Positions 10,870 through 22,539 of a DNA stretch of 64,000 nucleotides are shown here, in pieces. A program made the translations under genes and the position numbers. The stretch's first letter is position 1; every line of letters starts with the position of its first letter. Origin of the DNA: Ailurus styani (lineage: Eukaryota > Chordata > Mammalia > Carnivora > Ailuridae); the NCBI GenBank assembly GCA_002007465.1, contig LNAC01000377.1, positions 793,349 to 857,348 of the forward strand, given 5' to 3'. The notes below the pieces were generated by a model. The model saw only the letters and a list, made by a program, of their open reading frames with translations, did not search any database and was not told where the DNA came from.

Positions 10870-12600
10870 TAAGGACTTACTGCATCTTAACTTTTCCTCC
10901 CTTTCTCTTGTAGGTAGTGTTGGTGCTTCTTTTCAGTGCCAGTCCATCCATCACGACCACATTTGTCATGATGACAGTGACAAGGTGAGGTCTGTGTTGA
11001 TGTCTATCATGGTGAGAATGCATGCTGCCCTTATATTGTTGAATTCATTTGCATAACTGTGGACATAGGTCCAGGAGGGTGTGTACAATGTTGAAATCCA
11101 GGGGGTCTTCCTGGTTTATGTGTCAGATTATTAGACTATTCCAGGATACTTGAGGATAATTTTCAGGTGGTGGGCTGGACTTTTGATAAACTCTTCATTT
11201 TTTTTTAACCCATATCCCTGTCACTTTGCTTCCTCTTTTCTTGCACAGAGTGAGAGGATTATCTTAGTATATGAACAAGTACTCCCAACACTGCTAATTA
11301 CCTTAGTTAGCAGTTTGTGTCTGTTTCTTGAAGTATCTTAGCCATTTCAGTTTGGTTTGTTTTTGTAGTTGATTCTGTTAGATTATGGTTTCTTATCATA
11401 CTTACTTTTTTTCTCTGTATCCAAAGCCCAGTGTAATTGTGAAGATTGAGAACAGTCTTTTTTATGCCAAAGAAACCTGCTTTGGGCCTTTTTGTTTGTT
11501 TCTAAAATGAGGTCCAAACCGTTGGTAGTTTTGTTTCATTTTGGTGTTTTGCTTCTTCTCTAAAGAAATCTGGTCTTGGGGGCTTTCCAGTACTCATCAG
11601 CGCCCTTGATGGCCCAGCCCTTGGAGTAGATACTACTGTGGGCTTGGTGTTTGGAACATCTGGCAGCTGATGTTAGATGGGCTTAAATTTAGTCTTTTCC
11701 ATCATCGGTTTCCAGTGGCTTCCCTCCCATTTCCTGTGTCTTACATGCAGGAATGTATCACTCCCTTGGTAGTTTTCCCAGGCAGACCAATCCAAGTGAT
11801 CCTTTTCTCTGCTGTTTTAATCAAGATCCTCCTCCCTCATCCTGTTGGAGCTAGATCAAGAAGTTGGTTGGTCATTGGGATTTTCCAGATGGCTGTCTTT
11901 GTTCTGTGTGTCAATCTCTCTGTCTTTGTGAGCTTTGCTCAGATAGATTTCAGTCTGTTTACAGAGAGAGTGGTATGCTTTTAGCATTCCAGAGTCTCTT
12001 TTATTATTACAGTAATCCAGAGGCATGGATTTAACTTTTAACTTACTTTAGAAGCAAGCCACTGAAAGAGACTGCTAGACTATATAGTTGGCGCTATAAA
12101 ATTCAGTATACTCCAAATTGTAGAAATGAGCATTTGAAAATGAAAGATGTTAGAGGGAAAGGCAGAATCGCTTTAGGTCAGTAATATTGCATGCATACAT
12201 TTGTGCTTTGTAATTGTGAAGATGTTATTGGGTTAAGTTTTCTTTCCCCTGCTAAGTATAATATGCCTTTCTCCACTTGTTCATTTGTGGTGGTGTTGCC
12301 AAACTGTGCTCTGTTCTGTCTCCACGTTCAAGGGTCTGGAGATGAGCTTTCTCTCCACCTCTGCAAAAAACTTGCGATCTACTTTAAAATGTTTTTGCTC
12401 CTAATTTCTGAATCTTTGTATGACCAACTTTGTGCTTTTAGGAGATGGCATTTTTTCCTGAAATATGTGGTGAGAGGGAAGAGAACTTAAGGGCTTTTGT
12501 CCCTTAATCAGTCCAGTTCTCAAAGAATTGTGAGAAACTGCTCTTCCCTCTCTCCTGCTATCACTCTGTATACTTATGATTGTTTCCCGGAGGGAAATGG
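10870..12600. other. no gene or clear repeat recognised
   Basis: Mixed-composition DNA with no CAN SINE. Frames at 11150-11341, 11670-11984 and 12191-12490 are short, have no recognisable domain and no exon context. Confidence 0.4.
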
Positions 12601-12609
12601 AGAGAATGG

Positions 12610-12850
12610 ATTTGTCTTTTGGTATGTATTTATTATGTATTCAACTGATTCAGTCCGATGTATTGATTGGCATCTATGTGTCTAGGCACTTAGGAAATAT
12701 AGCAGAATACCAAACAAAGATTGCTGTTTTTTCATGAGTGTACAGTCTAGCTGGTGAGACATAATAAAAATGAACATAATACATAAATAATAGAATATGT
12801 TAGAATATAAGTACAGTGGATTAAAGAAAATGTAGAGCAGAAAAAGTGGG
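12610..12850. repeat. L2/MIR-like remnant
   Basis: Segments tgtgtctaggcacttaggaa and gtgtacagtctagctggtga resemble the 3' part of L2. Confidence 0.4.
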
Positions 12851-13194
12851 ATGAGAACCACAGAGAGTTGGATAGCACAGAATGCAGCTTTGGTAGTGTG
12901 TTTAAACATCAGTTCTTTATGTTTGCAACAGCTGCTGACTTCTTTTGTAACAAGTTGGTATTGGTTTTGCAAAAGCAAAACCAAAAATGAACCTGCTACC
13001 CGATACATACCACTCGAATGTGTGTGTGCACACATAGACACTCACACATACATTCTCTCACTTTGAAAACTGAAAGGATTATAGGCACAGCCAATTCAAC
13101 CCTCTTTTTAAAATAAACTTGGAAGCTGTGACCCTACTGGAAGAAACGACTTGTTCAGAAGTTGCCCTGTAGTGCTGGGTCTAGAACACATTTT

Positions 13195-13389
13195 TTTAAA
13201 AAAAGATATTTATTTATTGGACAGAGAGAGAGATACAGCGAAAGAGGGAACACAAGCAGGGGGGAGTGGGAGAGGGAAAAGCAGGCTTCCTGCTGAGCAG
13301 GGAGCCTGATGTGGGGCTTGATCCCAGAACCCTGGGATCATGACCTGAGCTGAAAGCAGAGGCTTAACGACTGAGCCACCCAGGTGCCC
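13195..13389 (-). mobile_element. CAN SINE
   Basis: TSD ctagaacacat on both sides; A/T-rich junction at the left end. Confidence 0.93.
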
Positions 13390-13626
13390 CTAGAACACAT
13401 CTTCTGTCCCCTGTACAATTCATGCAAAATAATTGCTTAGCTATTCTGATTGTGCAGATTGTCAGAACACATGTTGATGGCTTGCTTAGTATCCTCACTT
13501 AACTTTCAGGCGTGATCCATTTCTCAGATCTGGGAACCAGAGGTGATTTTTCTTAAAAGTTGCGTCAGTTTAAATAATCCATATGTGACTGGGGATAGAA
13601 CCAGGGGTGAGATGAATTAAATTAAA

Positions 13627-13824
13627 AAAAGAAAAGATTTTATTTATTTGTCAGAGAGAGAGAGAGGGAGAGAAAGAGTACAAGCAGGGGGAGTGACAGG
13701 CAGAGGGAGGGAGAAGCAGACTCCCCCCCTGAGCAGGGAGCCAGATTCGGGGCTTGATCCCAGGGCTCTCGGATCATGACCTGAACCCAAGGCAGACACT
13801 TAACCAGTTGAGCCAGCCAGGTGT
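13627..13824 (-). mobile_element. CAN SINE
   Basis: TSD gagatgaattaa on both sides. The minus-strand frame at 13640-13954 is a shadow of this element. Confidence 0.92.
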
Positions 13825-14169
13825 CCTGAGATGAATTAATCTGTAGCCTTAGTGATATACTTTCCAGTGGTACACTTTCCCAGAGTGGCCTGGAATTCCA
13901 GGAAGGCTGGTCACTTGAGACAGGGAAATGGGAGAATTCTTTCTCAATTGCCATGTATGTGAACGGCTACTCAGAACAGAAGTCTTTTCTGGACAAAACT
14001 TTCTTGTGCTAGCCTTAGGTCCATTTGTCACAGAAGAAGCCATCAATCCAGTTTGTGTACAGGTATGCCATGCAGATTACTTTTAGGGAAGGTAGGAAAT
14101 GTGTTACTGGTTTTTCTTTCATGATCATATACTTTCTTCTAATCTTGATATTTTACATTTTTTAGTTTT

Positions 14170-15230
14170 TTAAAAGAAGTTACATGTTGATTATAAAAAG
14201 ATACGTGGCTCTACTTTTAACCCCTCTACCCAGAACTAACAATTGGAATTTAGTATTAACAAGAATAATTAGTAAGTTACATTTGTATACAGTAGTTTTC
14301 ATCTTTGTAAGCAGTGGTTGTTAGTATATTCAGAGTTGTACAACTATCTCCACATCTAATTTTAGAACAATTTTAACATTTCTCACTCATTAACAGTCAC
14401 TGTCCATTATTCCTTCTGCCAACTCCTGGAAACCACTAATCTTTATGTCTTAATGGATTTGCCTATTCTGCACATTTATAAATGGAATTGTGTAATATGT
14501 GGCCTTTGTGTCTGGCTTCTCTAACTTAGCATGTGATGATCTCAAGGTTTGTCTACGGTGTAGCATGAAATCACTATTCCATTCCTTTTTATGGGTGAAT
14601 GATATTCCATTGTGTGCATCTAACACATTTTGTTTATCCATTCACCAGTTGATAGATATGTTTTCGTATTTTGGTTATTATGAGTAACACTGCTAGGAAT
14701 ATTTGTGTAAGTATATTTTTGTTTAGTTGGTCACAGGATATATTTTTGCATTTTTTTTTAAAGATTTTATTTATTTATTTGACAGAGAGAGAGAGATCAC
14801 AAGTAGACAGAGAAGCAGGCAGAGAGAGAGGAGGAAGCAGGCTCCCTGCTGAGCAGGCAGCCCGATGCGGGCATCGATCCCAGGACCCTGAGATCATGAC
14901 CTGAGCCGAAGGCAGAGGCTTTAACCCACTGAGCCACCCAGGCGCCCTATTTTTGCATTTTGAAGATCTACCAAACTGTTTTGCAAAGTGGCTGCACCAT
15001 TTTGCATTCCAACACATGCATGAGGGCCCCACTTTCTTCACATCTACATGTTTACACCCAGTACTCTTCAGCTGTCTTTCAAATTATAGCCGTTTTGGTG
15101 AGACATCTCAGTTGTCGTCCATAATGGACATGCTTTAATTTGGATTTCTCTAGTGACTAAGTATGTTGGGGATTTTTTTGTGTGCTTATTAGCCATTCCA
15201 AATCTTATGGTCTGTTAAACATGTCAGTTA
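14170..15230 (-). mobile_element. L1M 3' end and ORF2 remnant, antisense
   Basis: Reversed L1 signatures in order include gatattccattgtgtgcatc, acattttgtttatccattca, gcaaagtggctgcaccattt and catgcatgagggccccactt. Interrupted by a SINE at 14751-14947; no open frame. Confidence 0.6.
14751..14947 (-). mobile_element. CAN SINE in L1
   Basis: TSD tatttttgcatttt on both sides. Confidence 0.94.
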
Positions 15231-15359
15231 AAGATCTCTTTTATTTTTGGAGATTTTATTTATTTTTTTAAGCATGGGGCAAGAACAATACACAGAGACT
15301 GTGTCATAAGAAAACTCATTCTCTGCATTCTCTTCATGGTTAGAATAAAACTAAATTGC

Positions 15360-15800
15360 TCTGATTATCTATGACTTGTAATTAATTACCCTAAAATTCA
15401 TTTGGTGTAAAAAACTTGTATCTTTCATGATTCTGGGGTTTACTGTGTTCAGCTAGGTGGCTCTTTCTTGGAGTTTTCTCATGCAGTTGCTGTCAAATGG
15501 TGGCTGAGGCTGGAGTCATCTTGAAGTCCTCATTCGCATGTTTAATGGTTGATGCTGGTTGTCAGCTGGGACTTCAACTGGTACCCTTGGCCTGAGCATC
15601 TAAATGTAGCGTGGGTTTCCTCAGAGCATAGCAGCTTGATTGCAAGAGTGACTGCTCCAAGAGGACCAGACAGATGCTGTATAGCCTTTTATGACCTAAC
15701 TTCAGAAGTCACAAAGCATCACTTCCAGCATAGTCACAGGCCTGGCCCAAATTCAAGAGGAGGGAACCTCAGTCTCACCACTGGGGAATAATGTCAACCT
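15360..15800. repeat. ancient dispersed repeat, family not assigned
   Basis: Motifs catgattctggggtttactg, tcagctgggacttcaactgg, atgacctaacttcagaagtc and aattcaagaggagggaacct are familiar from a common eutherian repeat. A related, differently truncated copy lies at 34460-35107. The frame at 15549-15791 is inside it. Confidence 0.45.
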
Positions 15801-15989
15801 AAGAAGAAGAGAATGAAGGGTGGGAGAACTTACTATGTATGGTCATCTTGGGAAATATAATCTGCATACTATATATACTTGAACATCAGTTAAAATGGCT
15901 GCATAATGTTCTACCATAAGGATACATGGTAATTTATTTAACCTGCCTTTAATTGTAGAGCTTTAGGTCATTTTAAAAAGCTATTATGC

Positions 15990-16790
15990 ATTCATTCATA
16001 CAGCATATATTTATTAAGTGCCTACTATGTGCCAGGCACTGTTGAGTTACCAGGATAGAGTGGTGAAAAGACTAGCAAGGAAGGCCCTTGTTGTTCTGGT
16101 GCTTATTTTGGGGGAAAGGGGCAGAAAATGAACTGTGTATGTAAATCAGTAAATAATCAGATACTCTTAAGTGCTGTACAAGTAATTGGCCAGTTGGCTA
16201 CTGTAGGTGTTAGCAAAGGCCTTTAAGAAGGTGACACTTGGGGCACCTGGGTGGCTCAGTTGGCTAAGCGTCTGCCTTCAGCTCAGGTCCTGACCTCAGG
16301 GTCCTGGGATTGAGCTCCATTCGGGCTCCCTGCTAAGCGAGGAATCTGCTTTTCCCTCTTCCCCTCCCCCTTACTCATGTGTGCGCCCTCTTTTTCTCTC
16401 AAGTAAATAAAATCTTAAAAAAAGAAAAAACCCCAAAAAACCAAGAAGGTGACACTTAAGCTAAGGTCTGAATGATAGGAAGGAACAAGTTGTAAAAATT
16501 TGGGCCATGAGGGGAACATCCTAAGGAGAGGAAAGGCCTAGTGAAAAGGCCCTGGGGCTAGAAAGATGTCCAAACAGAAGGAAGGCTGATGTGTACAAGC
16601 AAGGTTGATGAGGGTAGAAGTGGTATGAGATGAGGCTGAAGAGGTAGGCACAGGGAAGGTCATGTAGAAAACTTGGTACGCCAGGGAAGGTTTAATAGTT
16701 TTTGTTCTGCCTGTTACGGGAAGCCTTTGGAAGGTTTTAAGCAAAGGAATGACATGGTCTGCTTTTTATTTTTAAACATCCCTTTTGCTG
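15990..16790 (+). mobile_element. L2 (CR1-clade LINE) 3' region
   Basis: Starts tatttattaagtgcctacta / tgtgccaggcactgttgag and continues with gaaaaggccctggggctag and ttttaagcaaaggaatgaca, following the L2 consensus in order. Interrupted by the SINE at 16230-16441. Confidence 0.7.
16230..16441 (+). mobile_element. CAN SINE in L2
   Basis: TSD aagaaggtgacactt on both sides. Confidence 0.95.
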
Positions 16791-17071
16791 CTGTGATGAG
16801 ATTTTTTTTCTAACTGTGGTAAAATAAACCTAGAATTTACCATCTTAATCATTTTAGGTCTGGTACATTTCAGTAGTGTTAAGTACATTCACATTGTTGT
16901 ACAACCAGTCTCCAGAGCTCTTTTATCTTGCACATGGACACTCTATATCCATTAAAAGTAGTAACTCCTTGTTCTCTCCTGCACAGCCCCTGGCAACTAC
17001 CATTTTACTCTCTTTCTGTGCATTTGAGTGCTCTATGTACCTCATATAAATGGAGTCATAAAATATTTGTA

Positions 17072-17155
17072 TTTCTTTTTTAAGATTTATTGATTTGAGA
17101 GAGAGTAGGAGCGTGTGCAGGGGGAGGGGCAGAGGACTGAGCCACCCAGGTGCCC
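17072..17155 (-). mobile_element. CAN SINE with large internal deletion
   Basis: Only reversed tail (ttttttaagatttattgattt) and the last head bases (gactgagccacccaggtgcc) remain; the middle is missing. Flanked by short tatttgt repeats. Confidence 0.8.
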
Positions 17156-17692
17156 CGTATTTGTCTTTTTGTGACTGACTTATTTCACTTAGTGTTGTCA
17201 AGGTTCGTTCATGTTGTAGCATGAATGTTGGAATTTCTTTACTTTTAAAGGCTGAATAACATTCCATTGTATGTATGTAGCACATTTTGTCTTTTCATTC
17301 ATCCATGGATGGACACTTGGGTTGCCTCCACATTTTGGCTCTTGTGAATAATGCTGCTAGGAACATAGGTACACAAATATTTCTTAGAAACTCTGCTTTC
17401 AATTATTTTGGGTATATTATACCCAGAAGTGGAATTGTTGGATCATTTATATTTTTAGAGTTTTGAGGAACTGCTATACTGTTTTCCAAAGTGTCCGCAC
17501 CAGTTTACATTTCACATCCTTGCCAACACTTGTTATTTTCTGTTGTTACTGTTTTTAATAGTAGCCATCCTATTGGGTGAGGTCGTATCTCATTGTGGTT
17601 TTGATTTGCATTGCCCTACTAATTAGTGATGTTGAGCATCTTTCATGTGCTTATTGGTCATTTGTCTTTTTTGGAGAAATGTCTATTCAAGA

Positions 17693-17878
17693 TCTCCCCC
17701 CCCCGCCCACCCCTTCAGAGAGAGTGCACACGGCAAGTTGCGAGGGTTGGGGGGCGAGGATAGAGGGAGAGAGCGTTAAGCAGGCTCCATGCTCAGTGTG
17801 AGCCTGATGCCGGGCTTGCATGATCTGAGCTGAAATCAAGAGTCAGATGCTCAACCGACTGACACACCAAGGTGCCCC
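17693..17878 (-). mobile_element. CAN SINE with C-rich junction
   Basis: Reversed body and head ending gacacaccaaggtgcccc. In place of the usual T-rich tail there is a C-rich ccccccccccgcccacccc tract. Confidence 0.75.
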
Positions 17879-18053
17879 AAACTTTGCCCATTTTAAAATC
17901 AGGTTTGGTTTTTGTTTGATTATAGGAGTTCTTTATGTATTCTGGGTGTAAGCTCTTACCAGACAGATGATTTGCAAATACTATCTCCCATTCCATGGGT
18001 TGCCTTTTTACTCTGTTGGTTGTGTCCTTTGCACAGAAGTTCTTATTTTGAGG

Positions 18054-18251
18054 GGTGCCTGGGTGGCTCAGTTGGTTAAGCATCTGACTCTTGATTTCGG
18101 CTCAGGTAATGATCTCATGGGTCATGGGACTGAGCCCTGCTTCAGTCTCCCTTCTCAGCAGGGAGTTGACTTGGGGATTCTCTCCCTCTACCCTTTCCCC
18201 ATCCTCATGGGCTCACTCCTTCTCTCTGAAATAAATAAATCTTTAAACAAA
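18054..18251 (+). mobile_element. CAN SINE in L1
   Basis: TSD aagttcttattttgagg (17 bp) on both sides. Confidence 0.95.
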
Positions 18252-18531
18252 AAGTTCTTATTTTGAGGGAATTCCAATTAACCTTTTTCTCTTATTGCCT
18301 GTGCTTTGGTGTCATAGCCAAGAAATTATTGCCAAACCCAATCTCATGAAGGTTTTCCCCTATGTTTTTACCCTTAAAGTTCTATAGTTTTAGTTCTTAA
18401 GTTTAGATCATTCACTCATTTGAGTTAATATTTTTATAGTAGGGTAAGGTAAGGGTTTGTCTTTATTGTTTTGCATATGGATATCTAGTTTTCCCAACGC
18501 CATTGCTGAAAAGAGTGTTCTTTTCCTATTT

Positions 18532-18762
18532 TTTTAAAAGATTTTATTTATTTATTTGACAGAGATTACGAGTAGGCAGAGAGGCAGGCAGAGAGAGAGG
18601 AGGAAGCAGGCTCCCTGCTGAGCAGAGAGCCCGATGATGCTGTTGATGATGCTGTTGATGATGCTGTTGATGATGCTGTTGCGGGGCTTGATCCCAAGAC
18701 CCTGAGATCATGACCTGAGCCGAAGGCAGAGGCTTTAACCCACTGAGCCACCCAGGTGCCCC
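18532..18762 (-). mobile_element. CAN SINE carrying a 12-bp repeat expansion
   Basis: TSD gttcttttcctatt on both sides. The element is about 45 bp longer than its relatives because gatgatgctgtt is repeated at 18633-18680, where relatives read ccgatgcggg. Confidence 0.95.
18633..18680. repeat. 4 x 12-bp tandem repeat (gatgatgctgtt) inside a SINE
   Basis: Four perfect copies, 48 bp, expanded from the ccgatg segment of the SINE body. On the minus strand it gives a repeated SSTA peptide in a chance frame. Confidence 0.97.
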
Positions 18763-19540
18763 TGTTCTTTTCCTATTGAATTGTCTTGGGATCCTTTTGA
18801 CCCTGTGGGGCTCATTTGACCATATATGCAAGAATTTATTTCTGGGCTATTTTGTTAAGTTGATCTGTGTATTTGTCCTTAAGCTGGTACCACAGTGTTT
18901 TGATTATTGTAGCTATGTAATTTGTTTTCAATGATGTATTTCTTGAGCCTGGATTACTAGAGTAGAATTGAATCAAAGGATTCAAACAATTTTTTCAGTC
19001 TTTGTGGGGTTTTTTGTATATTTTTTCACACGTATGCATCAGTTGCTTCCATGTGAGAATGCTTGTCTTGCTTCCTTTTCACATTGAATAGCCATCTATA
19101 ATGTTACTTTGTGAATAATTGTTGAAAATGGTTTCTAATTGTTTTAATGAGTAGTGATTACTAATGAGATTGTATAACTCTTTATACGTTCATTTGTTCC
19201 TTAGTCACTGCTTTTTAAAAATTCTTTTGCATAATTTTCTCTTTTGGAATATTCCTGTTTTCTTATCACTTTGTATAGGAACATTAATCATCTGTCATTT
19301 GCCAAAAATTTCTAAGCTTTTAATTTTTAATGGTTTTTTTCCCATTCAGAAATTTAAAATTATTTTGGGAGCAAGTCTCTTGGTATAGTCCTTTGAAATA
19401 TATTTTATTGCTTAGACTTCTGGGAAATCTCTGTCTCCAGAATATCTTCAGATATTTACCTACATTTTCTTAAAAGTTTTAAAATTTTATATTATGCTTT
19501 CCCAGCTATACGGTATTACGTGATGCAGTGTGTTTTTAAA

Positions 19541-19718
19541 GGTTTTTTTTGTTTTGTTTTGTTTTTTGACACAGAGAGATCACAAGTAGGCAGAGAGAGA
19601 GGAGGAAGCAGGCTCCTTGCTGAGCAGGTAGCCTGATGCGGGCCTTGATCCCAGGACCCTGAGATCATGACCTGAGCCGAAGGCAGAGGCTTTAACCCAC
19701 TGAGCCACCCAGGCGCCC
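19541..19718 (-). mobile_element. CAN SINE, slightly shortened
   Basis: TSD tgcagtgtgtttttaaa / tgcagtgtatttttaaa. The reversed tail is ttttgttttgttttgttttt. Confidence 0.92.
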
Positions 19719-19739
19719 TGCAGTGTATTTTTAAATAGA

Positions 19740-21060
19740 TTTTTTTTTTTTTTTGGTAGATTTTCTCTTTGCCTTAGTGTGCATAGTACTTTGCCATACT
19801 GTGGAATACCTGTGGTGATTAGAAATACATTGTAATGATAGGTATTTTGAGATTATTGTTATGTGGCATTCTTGTCTTCACTTTGGTTATGTCATTGCCT
19901 GCTAAATTTAATTTGTTTTTATTTAAAAGACACCGTCATAACAGGAAAAAGTAAGCAGAGGAGAGATAAACTTCTGTGGGAGCTTCAGTTTTATATTTGC
20001 TTGGTAAACGTTGTCCTGCTTTAAGGGTTTTTATTTAAGGTGATCATTTCTGCTTTGTGTGAATCTGCTCAGGTAACACACTTTCTTTAACGCAAAGTTT
20101 GGAAAAGGCCTCTTGAATGTGGCTTGGGCCCGAGGGTACAGGGTTTGTAGAGATGTGCCATGTATCACAGTGTCCGTGCAAAACCACCCTGGTTAGTCAG
20201 TGTCTTTAATGTATGTCATCAATGGATGCTACCAGGAGGACACTGGCATTTTCAGTGAGCTGGCCATATTTCATGAATGCAGGGTATAGAATTCAATAGC
20301 CAGGGGCATCATCCAGTGCAAGGTATCAACTATGCAGTCACATGAGCTCCACCAGCATTCCCTGTGGGAAATTCTGTTTTCCATTAAACATGGTGAAAGT
20401 TATAAGATATTCCTGTGTTCTGGTCTGCTTAAAGAACATTCTCATGTTCCTTTCATCTTGACCATTTTAACCCTTCCTGATTCCCTTGTCCCTTTTTAGC
20501 AACTGCTTTTTCATTATCTTATCCAAAGTGAAGGTGCTCGTTGTCTGTCTGTGCTTTTCTGTTTCTCAATCTGTGCTTATACTATGGTTTATTTTTTTTC
20601 TTGAAGCACTTACATTAGTCCCTGTTTCTAGGTGGCTCCTTGCCCTCCTAACTAGTCCTTTGACTCAGGACCTGGTGGTCACCAGCTTTTCTAAGTGCTG
20701 CTACTCTCACTAGTGTCACTTTGGCTATTGTGTTTAATAAGACCATAGTAAAGGGTCAGGGATTTAACAGGGAATTAAAACAAAGAGAATTTAAAGCTGA
20801 GTTTGAAATTATAACTGTTCTCAGAGTATCCTGGCCCAAGTTTTGTTTTCAGGGCTTCTCTCCCTAGTCCTTGGCCTACTGCAGAGAATGAGTTAGCCTA
20901 TCTTTCGTCAGGGGATGCCCTTAAACACTGCTGTTTCCTCTTCAGAGTTGACTCCTATCATTTATTGTTGGGTGGAGTAAAACTTGGCGCAGCTTTTTAG
21001 GAGGCAATTTAGCAACATTTATCGAATTTAAAAAACAAAGGCCCTTTGAAACAGCAGTTG
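19740..21060. other. no gene or clear repeat recognised
   Basis: Mostly unique-looking sequence. 20050-20420 has a balanced composition without any mobile-element signature; no continuous frame or splice-consistent coding exon was seen. Confidence 0.4.
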
Positions 21061-21082
21061 GACTGTTAGAAATTTACCTTTA

Positions 21083-21284
21083 GGGCGCCTGGGTGGCTCA
21101 GTGGGTTGAGGTCTCTGCCTTCGTCTCAGGTCATGATCTCAGGGTCCCGGGATCGAGGCCCACATCGAGCTCCCTGCTCAGCAGGGAGCCTGCTTCCTCC
21201 TCTCTCTCTGTCTGCCTCTCTGCCTACTTGTGATCTCTTTCTCTCTCTCTGTCAAATAAATAAATAAAATCTTTAAAAAAAAAA
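21083..21284 (+). mobile_element. CAN SINE, first of two at one target site
   Basis: Flanked by agaaatttaccttta at 21068-21082 and 21285-21299. The consensus-like head gggcgcctgggtggctcagt suggests it is the younger of the pair. Confidence 0.95.
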
Positions 21285-21300
21285 AGAAATTTACCTTTAT

Positions 21301-21486
21301 TGGGGTGCTTGGGTGGCTCAGTTGTTAAGCATCTGTCTTCGGCTCAGGTCATGATCCCAGGACCCTGGGAATGAGCCCTTAATCGGGCTTCCTGCTCAGC
21401 GGGAAGCCTGCTTTTCCCTCTCCTATTCCCCCTGCTTGTGTTCCCTCTCTCTGTCAAATATATAAATTAAAAAATCCTTAAAAAAA
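21301..21486 (+). mobile_element. CAN SINE, second of two at one target site
   Basis: Flanked by the same agaaatttacctttat sequence, at 21285-21300 and 21487-21502. More diverged (tgcttgggtggctcagttgt). Confidence 0.95.
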
Positions 21487-21516
21487 AGAAATTTACCTTT
21501 ATGGGTATATTTTCTT

Positions 21517-21704
21517 TTTTAAAGATTTATAGATTTATTTACTTATTTGAGAGAGAGAGAGCACTTACCGAGCGAGAGAGAGAGAGGGAGAAGCAATCTC
21601 CCTGCTGAGCAGGGAGCCTGATGGCGGGACTGGATCCCAGGGGCCTGGAATCATGACCTGAGCCGAAGGCAACTGCTTAACCGACTGAGCCACCCAGGTG
21701 CCCA
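21517..21704 (-). mobile_element. CAN SINE
   Basis: Imperfect TSD atgggtatattttc / atatggatatttttt. Confidence 0.88.
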
Positions 21705-21903
21705 TATGGATATTTTTTCAAACGTAGGCCAAACTGTATATATGTATGAGAGTATTCAGTGGATCTTTATAATATCAAAACACTGAAAAAACCCCCTAAG
21801 TATAATACTTTATATCAAAAATAATAAATGGTTGATCCCTAACAATGAAATAACAGGCTTTTGTTAGATCTGTGTGTGGTTGACTCTTTTCATTGCCTGG
21901 GTA

Positions 21904-22530
21904 TGTCCAATGGATTTTTTTTTTAAGATTTATTTATTTATTTATTTGAGAGAGAGAGAGAGAGAGAGATTGAGAAAGAGATCATAAGTAGGCAGAGAGG
22001 CAGGCAGAGAGAGAGGAGGAAGAAGGCTCTCCGCTGAGCAGGGACCCTGGGATCATCACCTGAGCCGAAGGCAGCCACTCAGGCACCCCTAAAAACAAGC
22101 ATATTTTTAATAGCACTATTAAATCTAGAGAGAAAATAAGGTGTGTCTTTGTGGTTCTGAAAACGATTTTTTTCTATTTTAATTCAAATGACTAATTTGA
22201 ATTATAATCTTAAATACAGAGGGAAAATGATGTTTTTGGAATACCTCTGCTAACTAGGAATGATCAAAAGTAACCATTTAGTGGTTTGCTTTATTCCTAT
22301 CAGTTAAATCAGTTCTTTTTTTTTTTTTTAAGGTTTTATTTATTTATTTGACAGAGAGAGAGATCACAAGTAGGCAGAGAAGCAGGCAGAGGGAGGGGGG
22401 GAAGCAGGCTCCCTGCCAAGCAGAGAGCCCGATGTGGGACTCGATCCCAGGACCCTGAGATCATGACCTGAGCCGAAGGCAGAGGCTTTAACCCACTGAG
22501 CCACCCAGGCACCCTGTCCAATGGATTTTT
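21904..22530 (-). mobile_element. transduced SINE-spacer-SINE block (retrocopy)
   Basis: One TSD, tgtccaatggattttt, lies at 21904-21919 and 22515-22530 and encloses a 595-bp block. On the minus strand the order is: complete SINE (22514-22317), 226 bp of spacer (22316-22091), then a shortened SINE ending in the A-tail (22090-21920). The spacer and both SINE junctions match 48091-48670 at about 95% in the spacer. The empty site would read tttttaaaaatcc on the minus strand, an L1-endonuclease-type target. Confidence 0.88.
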
Positions 22531-22539
22531 AAAAACTAT

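Larger units (their letters stand above)
16800..18960 (-). mobile_element. L1M 3' end and ORF2 remnant, antisense, about 2 kb
   Basis: Reads in order aatttaccatcttaatcatt, ttgttgtacaaccagtctcc, acattccattgtatgtatgt, tggttttgatttgcattgcc, ttgccaaacccaatctcatg and ttgattattgtagctatgta, the reversed 3' region and ORF2 of an old L1. Four SINEs interrupt it. It is fully degenerate. Confidence 0.7.

Noticed and set aside
20050..20420. Balanced-composition block suspected to be a processed pseudogene
   Set aside because: No A-tail, no TSD and no protein similarity recognised in any frame; left as unassigned.
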